A stretch of DNA of 8,355 bases from Myxococcales bacterium (GCA_003153875.1 PMBY01000395.1:5393-13747), one strand, 5' to 3'. Positions 1 through 7,063 are shown, numbered from the stretch's first letter. Numbers and translations are program-made. The notes: generated from the sequence alone by a model not told the origin.

Positions 1-1151
1 ATGGTCAGCGTGTCGCCCACCCGCACCCGGTACAGTTCCAGCATGGGCGCCAACTGGCCGTAGAAAAAGCGGTAGCGCCGCGCGAAGTTGGCGTCGTCGA
101 CCCGGAAGAACTCGGCCAGCAGCTTGGCCACGTCGCCTTCCTGGCTACCCAGCTCGCCCTGCAAGAGACGGCGAAAGCTGGCCGTCTTCTGTCCGTCGAG
201 CTGCAACATGATCTCCTTCACCTCGGTGGTGTTTTGCTTGATCCAGCGCTGCAGCTCCTCGCTGCGGGCGATGGTCTGGCTGCGCTTGTTGATGCCGTCG
301 TGGATCCGGTCCAGCCGCAGGGCCGTCTTCAGCTTGACCTGCTGCTCGTAGACCCATTTGGAAAACAAGAAGCCGCGCTCGCCGCGCGGGATGGCCTTGC
401 CGTCGACGATCTTCATACGGTCAAAGGACTTGGCGAAGGCGTCGGTGTCGGTGCCTAGGTAGCGCAGGAACAGCATGTCCGCGTCGCTGGCCAGGGGTGC
501 AATGCGATTCTCCAAGAACTCGAGCGCCGGATATGGATCGCGGTCGAACCCGGCCCACAAGTCAGGCGAGACTGCCTTGGCCACTGCAGCCAAGTCCTCC
601 TGGGGAATGGCCTTCTCGCTCTGGATCTTGCGTATGTTGTCCACCTCGGCGGAGAGCACGGTGATGATCTGGCGCACGTGATCCTTCTCGGACTGGTAGG
701 CGACTTGCACGCCCTCGCCCGCGAGTTTGCGCCGGGTCAGGGCGCGCAGCCGTTCCAGCACCACGTCCACGGTATTGCCCGCGATCACCTGGGCCGCCGA
801 AAGGCCCATGGGGACCACGGCCTTGACGTTGGGCACGGCCAGCAGCATCCGGCGCAAGGCCGCAAAGTCGTCGATGGGTGTCAGATCGGGTGACTCCATG
901 TTCATGCCGCCCATCACGGTCAGCTCGTCCTTGGACTTGGCCGAGTAGACCTGGATGTGACCAGCCACCGAGCCGATCACGCTGCGGCTCATGGAGGCGT
1001 CCACGCTGTCCACCAGGGCTGTGCCAACCACCACCAGCGACGATCCGAACAAAATGATGCCGCCGACGATCAGGGTCTTGAGCCGACTGGCGAAGAGATT
1101 GCGCAAGGCGATCAGAACGATCACCTTGAGGGTGTCGAGATACCCGCGCAT
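1..1151 (-). CDS. ABC exporter permease, FtsX/MacB/LolC-E type, 3' end beyond the window
   Basis: This is the membrane subunit of an ABC exporter. LolCDE and MacB relatives move lipoproteins or other substrates from the inner membrane, but the cargo here is unknown. The frame is open for 383 codons from ATG (1151-1149) to the left edge. Residues 1-23 are cytoplasmic and basic. Residues 24-47 form the first transmembrane helix (LIVGGIILFGSSLVVVGTAL). Residues 64-69 (GHIQVY) and 107-115 (PNVKAVVPM) match the start of the periplasmic MacB-like core domain. LFLRYLGTD (227-235), IVDGKAIPRGERG (248-260) and VRVGDTLT (376-383) match its later part. Two helical, charged stretches, about 128-225 and 272-373, lie between these blocks and look like insertions. 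The later membrane helices lie outside the window. The start overlaps the ATPase stop by one base (TGATG), and GGGAAG (1166-1161) is a fair ribosome site. Family assignment is firm, substrate is not. Confidence 0.85.
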   Translation of the reverse strand, partial: MRGYLDTLKVIVLIALRNLFASRLKTLIVGGIILFGSSLVVVGTALVDSVDASMSRSVIGSVAGHIQVYSAKSKDELTVMGGMNMESPDLTPIDDFAALRRMLLAVPNVKAVVPMGLSAAQVIAGNTVDVVLERLRALTRRKLAGEGVQVAYQSEKDHVRQIITVLSAEVDNIRKIQSEKAIPQEDLAAVAKAVSPDLWAGFDRDPYPALEFLENRIAPLASDADMLFLRYLGTDTDAFAKSFDRMKIVDGKAIPRGERGFLFSKWVYEQQVKLKTALRLDRIHDGINKRSQTIARSEELQRWIKQNTTEVKEIMLQLDGQKTASFRRLLQGELGSQEGDVAKLLAEFFRVDDANFARRYRFFYGQLAPMLELYRVRVGDTLT

Positions 1152-1885
1152 CAGGCCGGCCTTCCCGCGGGCAGCCCGCCCGCGCGCACCGCCTCCTCGG
1201 CCGACACGCGATCCTGAATCTGTCCGTCGGCCAGCCGCACCACCGCGCTGGCGTAGGCCCACACGCGCGCGTCGTGGGTGGAAAAGATGAAGGTCGTCTT
1301 CTCGCTCTGGTTGAGCTCCTTCATCAGATTCAGGATGTTGGTGCCGGTGACCGAATCCAGGTTGGCGGTTGGCTCGTCGGCCAGCACCAACTTGGGCCGC
1401 GTGACCAGGGCGCGCGCGATGGCCACGCGCTGGCGCTGCCCGCCGGACAGCTCGCTGGGCCGATGCTTGCTGTACTCGCGGATGCCCACGCGGTCGAGCA
1501 AGGCGAGCACGCGCTCTCGCCGCTCGCGCGCGGTCAGCGTCCGCTGCAGCAGCAACGGCAGCTCCACGTTCTGCAGCACGTTGAGCACCGAGACCAGATT
1601 GAAGCTCTGGAAGATGAAGCCGATAGTGTGCAAACGCAGACGGGTCAGGTTGCGCTCGGAGAGCAACCCGGTTTGCTTGCCATCGACGGTGACCGTGCCG
1701 GCGCTGGGGGTGTCCACGCAACCCACCAGGTTGAGCAAGGTGGTCTTGCCACTGCCCGACGGACCTGCGATGGCGAGGAACTCGCCCTCGGCCACGTCCA
1801 GGGTGACCCCGCGCAAAGCCGGGACCACCACTTGGCCGAGATTGTAGTTCTTGCTGACGTTGTTGACGGAGACGATGTGGTTCAT
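1151..1885 (-). CDS. ABC transporter ATP-binding protein, LolD/MacB family
   Basis: This is the cytoplasmic ATPase that powers the permease encoded immediately downstream. Its 244 residues carry the full motif set: Walker A GPSGSGKT (41-48), Q-loop glutamine in FIFQSFNL (Q93), signature LSGGQRQR (146-153), Walker B LVLADEP (166-172), D-loop NLD (175-177) and the switch histidine in FSTHD (H204). The FQSFNLVSVLNVLQNVELPL stretch and the short length are typical of the LolD/MacB/FtsE group of exporters. I chose ATG at 1885 over an in-frame ATG at 1903 because GGAG (1897-1894) sits 8 bases before it, and because MNHIVSVNNVSKNY matches the usual start of the family. The stop codon shares one base with the permease start, so the two are probably translated together. 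The last ~15 residues, rich in Ala, Gly and Pro, look like a variable tail. No periplasmic adaptor gene is seen, though one could lie outside the window. Confidence 0.93.
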   Translation of the reverse strand: MNHIVSVNNVSKNYNLGQVVVPALRGVTLDVAEGEFLAIAGPSGSGKTTLLNLVGCVDTPSAGTVTVDGKQTGLLSERNLTRLRLHTIGFIFQSFNLVSVLNVLQNVELPLLLQRTLTARERRERVLALLDRVGIREYSKHRPSELSGGQRQRVAIARALVTRPKLVLADEPTANLDSVTGTNILNLMKELNQSEKTTFIFSTHDARVWAYASAVVRLADGQIQDRVSAEEAVRAGGLPAGRPA

Positions 1886-1893
1886 GAGTTTGG

Positions 1894-1897
1894 CTCC
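1894..1897 (-). promoter_or_regulatory. Ribosome binding site deciding the ATPase start
   Basis: GGAG lies 8 bases upstream of ATG 1885. The alternative in-frame ATG at 1903 has no comparable purine-rich site upstream and would add six residues that do not resemble the family, so 1885 is preferred. Confidence 0.6.
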
Positions 1898-1940
1898 GGG
1901 CATCCCAGGCTAGCAGCCGATGCCGCGCCTGCGAGGTGTG

Positions 1941-1969
1941 ATTAACAGTTGAATGGACTTTGGCGTCAA
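1941..1969 (-). promoter_or_regulatory. Candidate sigma70-type promoter for the ABC unit
   Basis: On the minus strand TTGACG (1969-1964, five of six to the -35 consensus) is followed after 17 bases by GTTAAT (1946-1941, four of six to the -10 consensus). This would start a transcript near 1934 and leave about 50 bases of leader before the ATPase ATG at 1885. The same 124-base spacer (1886-2009) must also carry the rpe promoter. On the plus strand only a poor pair (TTGAAT 1949-1954, CATCCT 1972-1977) is visible, so I do not call it. Confidence 0.4.
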
Positions 1970-1997
1970 GCCATCCTTCACCCTCGCCATCGCCCCT

Positions 1998-2001
1998 GGA
2001 G
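1998..2001 (+). promoter_or_regulatory. Ribosome binding site deciding the rpe start
   Basis: GGAG lies 8 bases before ATG 2010. A longer frame opens at ATG 1953 but has no ribosome site and would add 19 residues absent from the epimerase family, so the gene is started at 2010. Confidence 0.6.
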
Positions 2002-2009
2002 TGTTTTGC

Positions 2010-2678
2010 ATGCCTGTTCTCGAGATTGCGCCATCGATCCTGTCTGCTGATCTCACACGCCTGGCTGAACAGGTGAAGGAAGCCGAGACGGCGGGAGCCG
2101 AACGTATCCACGTCGACGTCATGGACGGACGCTTCGTTCCCAACCTGACCTTCGGGCCGATCATGGTGGAGGCTGTGCGCCGGTCAACCAAGGCCGTGGT
2201 CGAGGCTCATTTGATGATCGTCGAGCCCGAGAAATACATCCCGGACTTTGCCAAGGCGGGCGCGGACATCATCCAGGTGCACCAGGAAACCTGCCCGCAC
2301 CTGCACCGGACGATTCAGCAGATTCACGAACTGGGGAAGAAGGCCTGCGTGGTGCTCAACCCCGCCACCCCGATTGTGACAATTGAGGAAGTTCTTGGCG
2401 ATGTGGACGAGGTGCTAATCATGACGGTGAACCCGGGCTTTGGCGGCCAGAAGTTCATCGAAGCGACGCTGCCCAAGATCGCGCGCTTGCGACAGATGCT
2501 GGATGCACGCGGCCTGCGCTGCGACCTTGAAGCTGACGGAGGCATCGGCCCGGCCACGGCAGGGGCCGTGGTCAAAGCCGGCGCCCATGTGCTGGTCGCG
2601 GGCGCTGCTGTCTACGGAGCCAAGCAAGGCGTGGCTGCCGCGATTCAAGCGATACGGGCAGCAGCGCAAGCCGGCTAG
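2010..2678 (+). CDS. rpe: Ribulose-phosphate 3-epimerase
   Basis: The enzyme interconverts D-ribulose 5-phosphate and D-xylulose 5-phosphate in the cytoplasmic pentose phosphate pathway (and the Calvin cycle where present). The 222-residue length fits the family, a single TIM barrel. Visible signatures are APSILSADL (7-15), [17 protein letters not shown] (34-50), EAHLMI (65-70), VVLNPATP (114-121), [15 protein letters not shown] (135-149) and LEADGGI (173-179). By family knowledge H34, D36, H67 and D176 bind the catalytic metal, and D36 and D176 act as the acid/base pair. PGFGGQ and the GGI and AGAAVYG (197-203) loops hold the phosphate. All key residues are present, so it should be active. 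The gene stands alone: it is divergent from the ABC unit and convergent with the lipoprotein gene, with a large palindromic element starting 3 bases after its TAG stop. The tail (RAAAQAG) is unremarkable. Confidence 0.97.
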   Translation: MPVLEIAPSILSADLTRLAEQVKEAETAGAERIHVDVMDGRFVPNLTFGPIMVEAVRRSTKAVVEAHLMIVEPEKYIPDFAKAGADIIQVHQETCPHLHRTIQQIHELGKKACVVLNPATPIVTIEEVLGDVDEVLIMTVNPGFGGQKFIEATLPKIARLRQMLDARGLRCDLEADGGIGPATAGAVVKAGAHVLVAGAAVYGAKQGVAAAIQAIRAAAQAG

Positions 2679-2681
2679 CTT

Positions 2682-2743
2682 CTAACCAGGATCTTGCCGA
2701 GCGCGATCCAAGTCGGCGCTAGTTACGGCTTGTCGGGAAATTC
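2682..2743 (+). repeat. Left terminal inverted repeat of the palindromic element
   Basis: This arm starts with CTAACCAGGATC, followed by a 23-base unmatched stretch and then the inner block that ends in TGTCGGGAAATTC. It begins 3 bases after the rpe stop codon. It pairs with 2974-3019, whose spacer between the two blocks is 16 bases shorter. Confidence 0.75.
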
Positions 2744-2777
2744 CCGGCGCAGATCGGCCCGCGTCGGCGGTAGCGGT

Positions 2778-2836
2778 AGCGTGAGCGACCAGCGGAGCGC
2801 GGCCAGCGTGGGCGGCTGGCGTGAGCGTGAGCGACC
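2778..2836 (+). repeat. 13-base direct repeat in the left arm (2778-2790, 2824-2836)
   Basis: AGCGTGAGCGACC occurs twice, 46 bases apart, within the left half of the palindromic element. The second copy is preceded by an extra GCGTG, giving GCGTGAGCGTGAGCG. Confidence 0.65.
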
Positions 2837-2857
2837 CGCGGCCCGCGGCACCCGGAG

Positions 2858-2926
2858 CGCTCACGCCCTCGCCCTACGCCTTCCGGCTGCCGCGCACCCC
2901 ACACGAACACGCTCACGCCCTCGCCC
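2858..2926 (+). repeat. 17-base direct repeat in the right arm (2858-2874, 2910-2926)
   Basis: CGCTCACGCCCTCGCCC occurs twice, 52 bases apart, in the right half of the element. Its first ten bases are the reverse complement of GGCGTGAGCG at 2818-2827, so either copy could pair with the left arm and give alternative hairpins. Confidence 0.7.
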
Positions 2927-2973
2927 ACGCGACCCGCTGGCCGCGACCCGCGAGCCAGCCTTGCAGTGGCCCC

Positions 2974-3019
2974 GAATTTCCCGACACGCCGTAGCTAACT
3001 TTGAGGCGATGCTGGTTAG
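2974..3019 (-). repeat. Right terminal inverted repeat of the palindromic element
   Basis: Read on the minus strand it begins CTAACCAGCATC and ends TGTCGGGAAATTC, as the left arm does. The TAA inside CTAACC (3018-3016) is the stop codon of the lipoprotein gene, so arm and gene overlap by four bases. Confidence 0.75.
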
Positions 3020-6000
3020 TGTGTGGCGGTTACCGTGGCCGTCAGGGTGCCGGTCACACCCTGGAACGCGGCGGTTAGCGTAACCGAGTCGGCGCTGACT
3101 GCGGTGAAGAGCCCGCGTGACCCGGCGGCGTTTGAGACCGTGGCGGTGGCGTCGCTCGATGACAGCCAGGTCACGTTGGTCGTGATATCACGGGTCGACT
3201 TGTCGTCCCATGTGCCGGTGGCGGTAAGCTGCTGGTGTCCTCCGACGACGACGCTCAGGGGCGACGGCGTGATGGCGATCGAGGTCAGTTTCGCCCCGCT
3301 AACCGTAAGCAGCGTGGTCCCGGACACGCCCTGATAGGTGGCAGTGATGGTGGTCGAGCCAGCCTTGATCGGCGTGGCCACCCCGGTAGAGGCGCCCGTG
3401 TTCCCAACGCTGGCCACCGTCGTGTCCAAGGATGTCCAGGTCGCGTCTGCCGTCACGCCGCCGGTGCTGCTGTCGTCGTAGACAGCGATGGCCACGAAGG
3501 GCTGGTTGATGCCAAGAACCGCGGTCGGATTCGTGGGGGTCACCTGGATCGCGGTCACCTTCTTGGTCGCCACGGTCAGGGTGGTGGAAGCCGACATCCC
3601 GCCATAACTAGCGGTGATTGTGGTGGTGCCGGCGGCTAGCAGCGTGGCTCGGCCGGTCGTGCCGCCTGAGATCGAGATGACCGCCGTCGCACCGTTCAAT
3701 GACGACCAAGTGGCTGACGCGGTCACGTTGCGGGTACTGTAGTCCGCATAGATGGCTGTCGCCACGAAGGTCTGGTACTGGCTGGCCAGGCTCACGGTCG
3801 GATTGGTCGGCGTGATCTCGAGCGACAACAACGGCGGGTCCGTAACGGTCAGCACCGCTTTCCCGGTCAAGGTGACCCCGTTCTCGCTGTAGCTCGCGTT
3901 GATGGTCGCGCTGCCAACTGCCAACGCGGTGGCCTGGGCGCCACCCACGACGCCCCCGCCGGGGACCCCACCTCGGCCGCCGCCGCCAACACTCATAACC
4001 GCCACGGTCTCGTCCGACGAGTTCCAGGTGGCCGAAGCGGTTACCGTGGCGCTGGTGCCATCGTCATAGACCGCCGTGGCCACGAAGTTCTGGGTAAGGT
4101 TCACCTGAATCGTGGGGGTTGCCGGAGTCACGACAATCAGCTTGAGCACCGGCGCCGTCACGGTCAGCGTGGCCTTGTCGGTGAAGCCAGCCGAGCTCGC
4201 ATTGATGGTCACGGTCCCAGCGGCCACTCCCGTGGCCAGACCGCCGCCGCCGCCACCGCCGCCTCGGCCGCCGACGCTGGTGATGGTCGCCACCTTGCCA
4301 TCCGAGGTGGTCCACGAGGTGGCGCCAGTCACGTCCGTGCTCGTCCCGTCATCCCAGGTGGCCATGGCCGCAAACTGCTGCGTCCCACCCACGCGCACCG
4401 AGGCCGTGGCGGGCGTGATGTACAGGCCAACCTGCTTGGGCGCTTGCACGGTGATGGTCGCCTGGTCGGTGAAGGTCTGGCCATTGGCCGCGTAGGTGGC
4501 CGTGACCGTTGCCGTTCCCTCGCCCATGCCGGTGACCATCAGGCCGCCGAACCCGCCGCGACCGCCGCCCACCACGGCGGCCACGGTCCCGTTGGACGTG
4601 GTCAATGTGACCCCGCCGGCGATGGCTGCGGTGGTTCCGTCGCTGTAATCCCCGTCGACGGTGTACGCCTGAGTGCCATTGACTCGAATCGTGGCGCTTG
4701 CAGGCGAAAGCCGGATGCCTGTGAGCTTCTTGGGTGCGGTCACCGTGAGCGACGCCGAGTCGGTGAAACTGCTGCTACCGCTGGTGTAGGTGGCCGAGAT
4801 GGTGGTGGTTCCCGCGGCCACGCCCCTGGCTGTGGCTCCGCCGCCAGGCCCGCCGCCGGCCGTGATGGTGGCCACCCCAGCAGAGGACGATGACCAGTTG
4901 GCGCCCGTGAGGGCGGCGGTGGTTCCGTTGGCATAGACCCCTCTGACGGTGAACGCCTGCGTGTCTCCCACACTGATGGTGGCTGTCGTCGGTGTGACCG
5001 TGATCGCCACCAAAGTCGGTGCAGTGACGGTCAGGGTTGCCGTCCCTTGCACGCCTTGCAGGGCCGCCGTGATGGTCGCGCTCCCGCGAGTCAAGGACGT
5101 CACCACGCCGTTGCTTCCGGCTGCGTTCGACGCCTGAGCAACAGCGACATTGCTGGACGACCAGGTGACTTGAGTCGTGACGTCCAAGGTCGTCGAGTCG
5201 TCGTACTTCCCGGTCGCCGTGAATGCCTGGGTGTTGCCTGCGCTGACAGAAGCAGTCGCCGGCGTGACGACAAGCGAAAGCAACTTGGCACTGGCCACAG
5301 CAACCTTGGCCGACCCACTGATTCCAGACAGGGTCGCGGTCACGGCAGTGCTGCCCACCTTCACGCCGGTGACTTGACCGACCGCACTTCCGAGATTGGC
5401 CACTGTGGCGATCGAGCTATCCCCGACTGTCCAGGTCGCTGATGTGGTCACGTCCTGGGTAGTCTTGTCCCCGTAGGTAGCGGTGGCCTTGAGCGGGAGA
5501 GTGAGCCCGATTGGCAGGCTGAGCGGATTGGGTGTCACCGCGATGCTGACCAGCAGGGCCGCCGTCACCGTCACTGTTGCCGTCCCCGTCACGCCAGACA
5601 GCGAGGCCACGACCTTGGAAGTGCCGACGGCCAGGGCGGTGACTAGGCCGCGCGTTCCGGCCGCGTTGGATACCGACGCGACGGTGGCAGTGCCCGCCCA
5701 AGTCGCCGAATCGGTGAGGTCAGCGGTCGATAGATCGGAATAGGTTCCCTGTGCCTTGAGTTGGCTGGTCGTGCCCACAGAAATCGTGACTGTGGCGGGA
5801 CTCACGGTGATGGACGTCAGCGTCGGTGCAATCACCGTCACCGAGGTGGTGCCGCTGATTCCACTGGCCGTTGCCGTGATCGTGGTCTGACCCGCAGCCA
5901 CGGCCGTGGCCAGCCCCGCATTGGCCCCGGTGGCCACGACGGTCAGGATGGAGGCGTCGCCGCTTGACCAAGTCGCTTGCTGGGTCACGTCGCCGGTTGA

Positions 6001-7047
6001 GTTGTCGTCGTAGACCGCGGTGGCAAGGAACGGCCTGGTCACGCCCCTCTGCAATATCGGCTGTGTGGGCGTGATCGCGATGCTGGCGATCTTCTTCGCC
6101 ACCACGCTCACCTGAACCGTCCCGCTGATGGTTTGCATGGTGGCGGTCACTGTGACCGTGCCCGCGGCCAGGCCCGTGACCTGGCCCTTGCTGCTGCCGG
6201 TGTTGCCCACGGACGCGATGCTGGTACTGGACGAACTCCAGGTCGCCTGAGACGTGACGTCTTGCTTGCTGCCATCGGAAAACACACCCGTGGCGATGAG
6301 ATTCACCGTCAGGCCGATGGGTACCGGCGCCACGGTCTGGATGCTGATCGACTGTAAGGTGGCGTCGAGCACGGTGACCGTCGCGGTCGCGGTCTTGCCC
6401 TGGTAGGTCGCGGTGATGGTCGCGGTTCCGGGATGAACGCCGGTCAGGATGTTTCCAGAGACGGTCACATAGCCAAGGGCGCTCGACGTCACCGTCGCCA
6501 AGCTGGACACGTCCTTGGTGCTGCCGTCGGAATAGACTGCGGTGATCACGACCGAAAGGGTGGTTCCGTACGCGAGGGTCGGATTGGGAGGTGCGATCTC
6601 GATGCTCGACAGGGTCGGCGCGGCGTCGCTGCCAGCCTCACGTGCATCGCCTGGCGTCGCTGCTTCAGTTCGGCCGGTCTCAGTCGACGGCGCATCTCTG
6701 CCGCCATCGAGCCCAGCCTCAGCGCGAACCTCCGGCCGCCCACCTTCGAGCGGGGCGTCCACTGCACCAACCTCAGCCCTAGTCTCGGACCTTCCCACCT
6801 CGGTTCCGGTCTCCACGGTTGCCACCTCGGCTCTGGTCTCTGGCGTCCCGCCTTCCATCATACTGGTGTCAAACCCGAGGCCGCCCTCGAAGCGGCTGTC
6901 CGGTCCTACGCCGTCAAGACGCCCGTCGACGCTGCCGTCCTCCGCGCCACCTGCGTCGTGATTCCACGTGCGAAGCCCGTTGCGGCCGCCACAAGCGCCC
7001 AGCGTGCCGATCAGTGCCAGACAGAGTACCAGTCTTGTTCTCGTCAT
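3016..7047 (-). CDS. Large lipoprotein with 13 tandem BIG2-like Ig domains
   Basis: This is a probable outer-membrane or cell-surface lipoprotein of 1343 residues. Residues 1-18 are a signal peptide (MTRTR, then a hydrophobic stretch) ending in the lipobox LGAC, so C19 should be lipidated; Gly at +2 fits outer-membrane sorting. Residues 20-144 are a low-complexity, acidic Asp/Glu/Gly linker with an 18-residue repeat. Residues 145-1343 are 13 successive Ig-like domains of 85-105 residues. They share L.SI.ITP at the start, a central YDDGST.DVT..ATWSSS, then AAGT.TITAT and LTVTAP, as in the bacterial Ig-like group 2 fold. There is no catalytic, carbohydrate-binding or C-terminal sorting domain, and I see no cysteine beyond C9 and C19. 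A stalk, spacer or adhesive surface fibre is the likely role. ATG 7047 is chosen over ATG 7089 because it starts the signal peptide exactly and has AGGAG upstream. Ligand and function are unknown. Confidence 0.9.
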   Translation of the reverse strand: MTRTRLVLCLALIGTLGACGGRNGLRTWNHDAGGAEDGSVDGRLDGVGPDSRFEGGLGFDTSMMEGGTPETRAEVATVETGTEVGRSETRAEVGAVDAPLEGGRPEVRAEAGLDGGRDAPSTETGRTEAATPGDAREAGSDAAPTLSSIEIAPPNPTLAYGTTLSVVITAVYSDGSTKDVSSLATVTSSALGYVTVSGNILTGVHPGTATITATYQGKTATATVTVLDATLQSISIQTVAPVPIGLTVNLIATGVFSDGSKQDVTSQATWSSSSTSIASVGNTGSSKGQVTGLAAGTVTVTATMQTISGTVQVSVVAKKIASIAITPTQPILQRGVTRPFLATAVYDDNSTGDVTQQATWSSGDASILTVVATGANAGLATAVAAGQTTITATASGISGTTSVTVIAPTLTSITVSPATVTISVGTTSQLKAQGTYSDLSTADLTDSATWAGTATVASVSNAAGTRGLVTALAVGTSKVVASLSGVTGTATVTVTAALLVSIAVTPNPLSLPIGLTLPLKATATYGDKTTQDVTTSATWTVGDSSIATVANLGSAVGQVTGVKVGSTAVTATLSGISGSAKVAVASAKLLSLVVTPATASVSAGNTQAFTATGKYDDSTTLDVTTQVTWSSSNVAVAQASNAAGSNGVVTSLTRGSATITAALQGVQGTATLTVTAPTLVAITVTPTTATISVGDTQAFTVRGVYANGTTAALTGANWSSSSAGVATITAGGGPGGGATARGVAAGTTTISATYTSGSSSFTDSASLTVTAPKKLTGIRLSPASATIRVNGTQAYTVDGDYSDGTTAAIAGGVTLTTSNGTVAAVVGGGRGGFGGLMVTGMGEGTATVTATYAANGQTFTDQATITVQAPKQVGLYITPATASVRVGGTQQFAAMATWDDGTSTDVTGATSWTTSDGKVATITSVGGRGGGGGGGGLATGVAAGTVTINASSAGFTDKATLTVTAPVLKLIVVTPATPTIQVNLTQNFVATAVYDDGTSATVTASATWNSSDETVAVMSVGGGGRGGVPGGGVVGGAQATALAVGSATINASYSENGVTLTGKAVLTVTDPPLLSLEITPTNPTVSLASQYQTFVATAIYADYSTRNVTASATWSSLNGATAVISISGGTTGRATLLAAGTTTITASYGGMSASTTLTVATKKVTAIQVTPTNPTAVLGINQPFVAIAVYDDSSTGGVTADATWTSLDTTVASVGNTGASTGVATPIKAGSTTITATYQGVSGTTLLTVSGAKLTSIAITPSPLSVVVGGHQQLTATGTWDDKSTRDITTNVTWLSSSDATATVSNAAGSRGLFTAVSADSVTLTAAFQGVTGTLTATVTATH
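3019..6615 (-). repeat. Array of 13 BIG2-like domain repeats within the lipoprotein gene
   Basis: Domain limits by residue are: 145-229, 230-318, 319-408, 409-497, 498-587, 588-677, 678-773, 774-871, 872-966, 967-1071, 1072-1162, 1163-1252 and 1253-1343. Copies are clearly homologous but well diverged, so this is not a recent tandem expansion. Domains 7-10 (bases 3835-5016) are longer and share glycine-rich loops (about 4837-4857, 4543-4569, 4240-4272, 3940-3987) plus a longer last hairpin of the type FTD.A.LTV. Domains 4, 6 and 13 share a SNAAG(T/S)(R/N)G loop, and 2 and 12 share VASVGNTG. Confidence 0.88.
6697..6843 (-). repeat. 18-residue repeat in the acidic linker of the lipoprotein
   Basis: Residues 69-86 (PETRAEVATVETGTEVGR), 87-104 (SETRAEVGAVDAPLEGGR) and a shortened copy 105-117 (PEVRAEAGLDGGR) repeat in tandem. 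The linker joins the lipid anchor to the first Ig domain and is probably disordered and extended. Confidence 0.65.
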
Positions 7048-7058
7048 TGCTCTTGCTT

Positions 7059-7063
7059 CTCCT
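7059..7063 (-). promoter_or_regulatory. Ribosome binding site deciding the lipoprotein start
   Basis: AGGAG sits 11 bases before ATG 7047. The in-frame ATG at 7089 would place 14 polar residues before the signal peptide and falls inside a dyad, so 7047 is the better start. Confidence 0.6.

Larger units (their letters stand above)
2682..3019. repeat. 338-base palindromic (fold-back) element between convergent genes
   Basis: This gene-free stretch is bounded by inverted copies of CTAACCAG(G/C)ATC (2682-2693 and 3019-3008, 11 of 12 identical). A second inverted pair follows inside: 2717-2743 against 3000-2974, 23 of 27 identical, with TGTCGGGAAATTC perfect. Further in, CGCGGCCAGC, GTGGGCG and GGCGTGAGCGTG between about 2798 and 2829 pair in the same order with about 2908-2951. 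The centre adds GCGGCACCCGGA (2845-2856) against 2882-2893 (11 of 12). The whole unit could therefore fold into one long interrupted hairpin. The arms differ in length (62 and 46 bases for the outer parts). No transposase, no convincing open frame and no clear target duplication are seen. It could be a MITE-like or REP-like mobile repeat, or a bidirectional terminator structure for rpe and the lipoprotein gene. The structure is directly visible; its nature is inferred. Confidence 0.75.

Noticed and set aside
1274..1945. Long plus-strand open frame (223 codons) opposite the ATPase
   Set aside because: It is antisense to a gene with every ABC ATPase motif, has no family resemblance, and is rich in Gln/His/Arg/Gly as expected from the complement of a GC-rich gene.
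2858..2926. Two identical 17-base repeats separated by 35 bases, like a minimal CRISPR
   Set aside because: There are only two copies, no leader or cas gene, and the repeats belong to the inverted arms of the larger palindrome.
2694..3083. Open frame of 129 codons across the palindromic element
   Set aside because: It is Arg/Pro/Ala-rich, runs from one terminal repeat across the other into the lipoprotein gene, and the palindrome explains its composition.
3019..6615. Regularly spaced repeats of about 270 bases that might suggest a CRISPR or satellite array
   Set aside because: The periodicity is that of diverged protein domains in one open frame; there are no identical short repeats with unique spacers.
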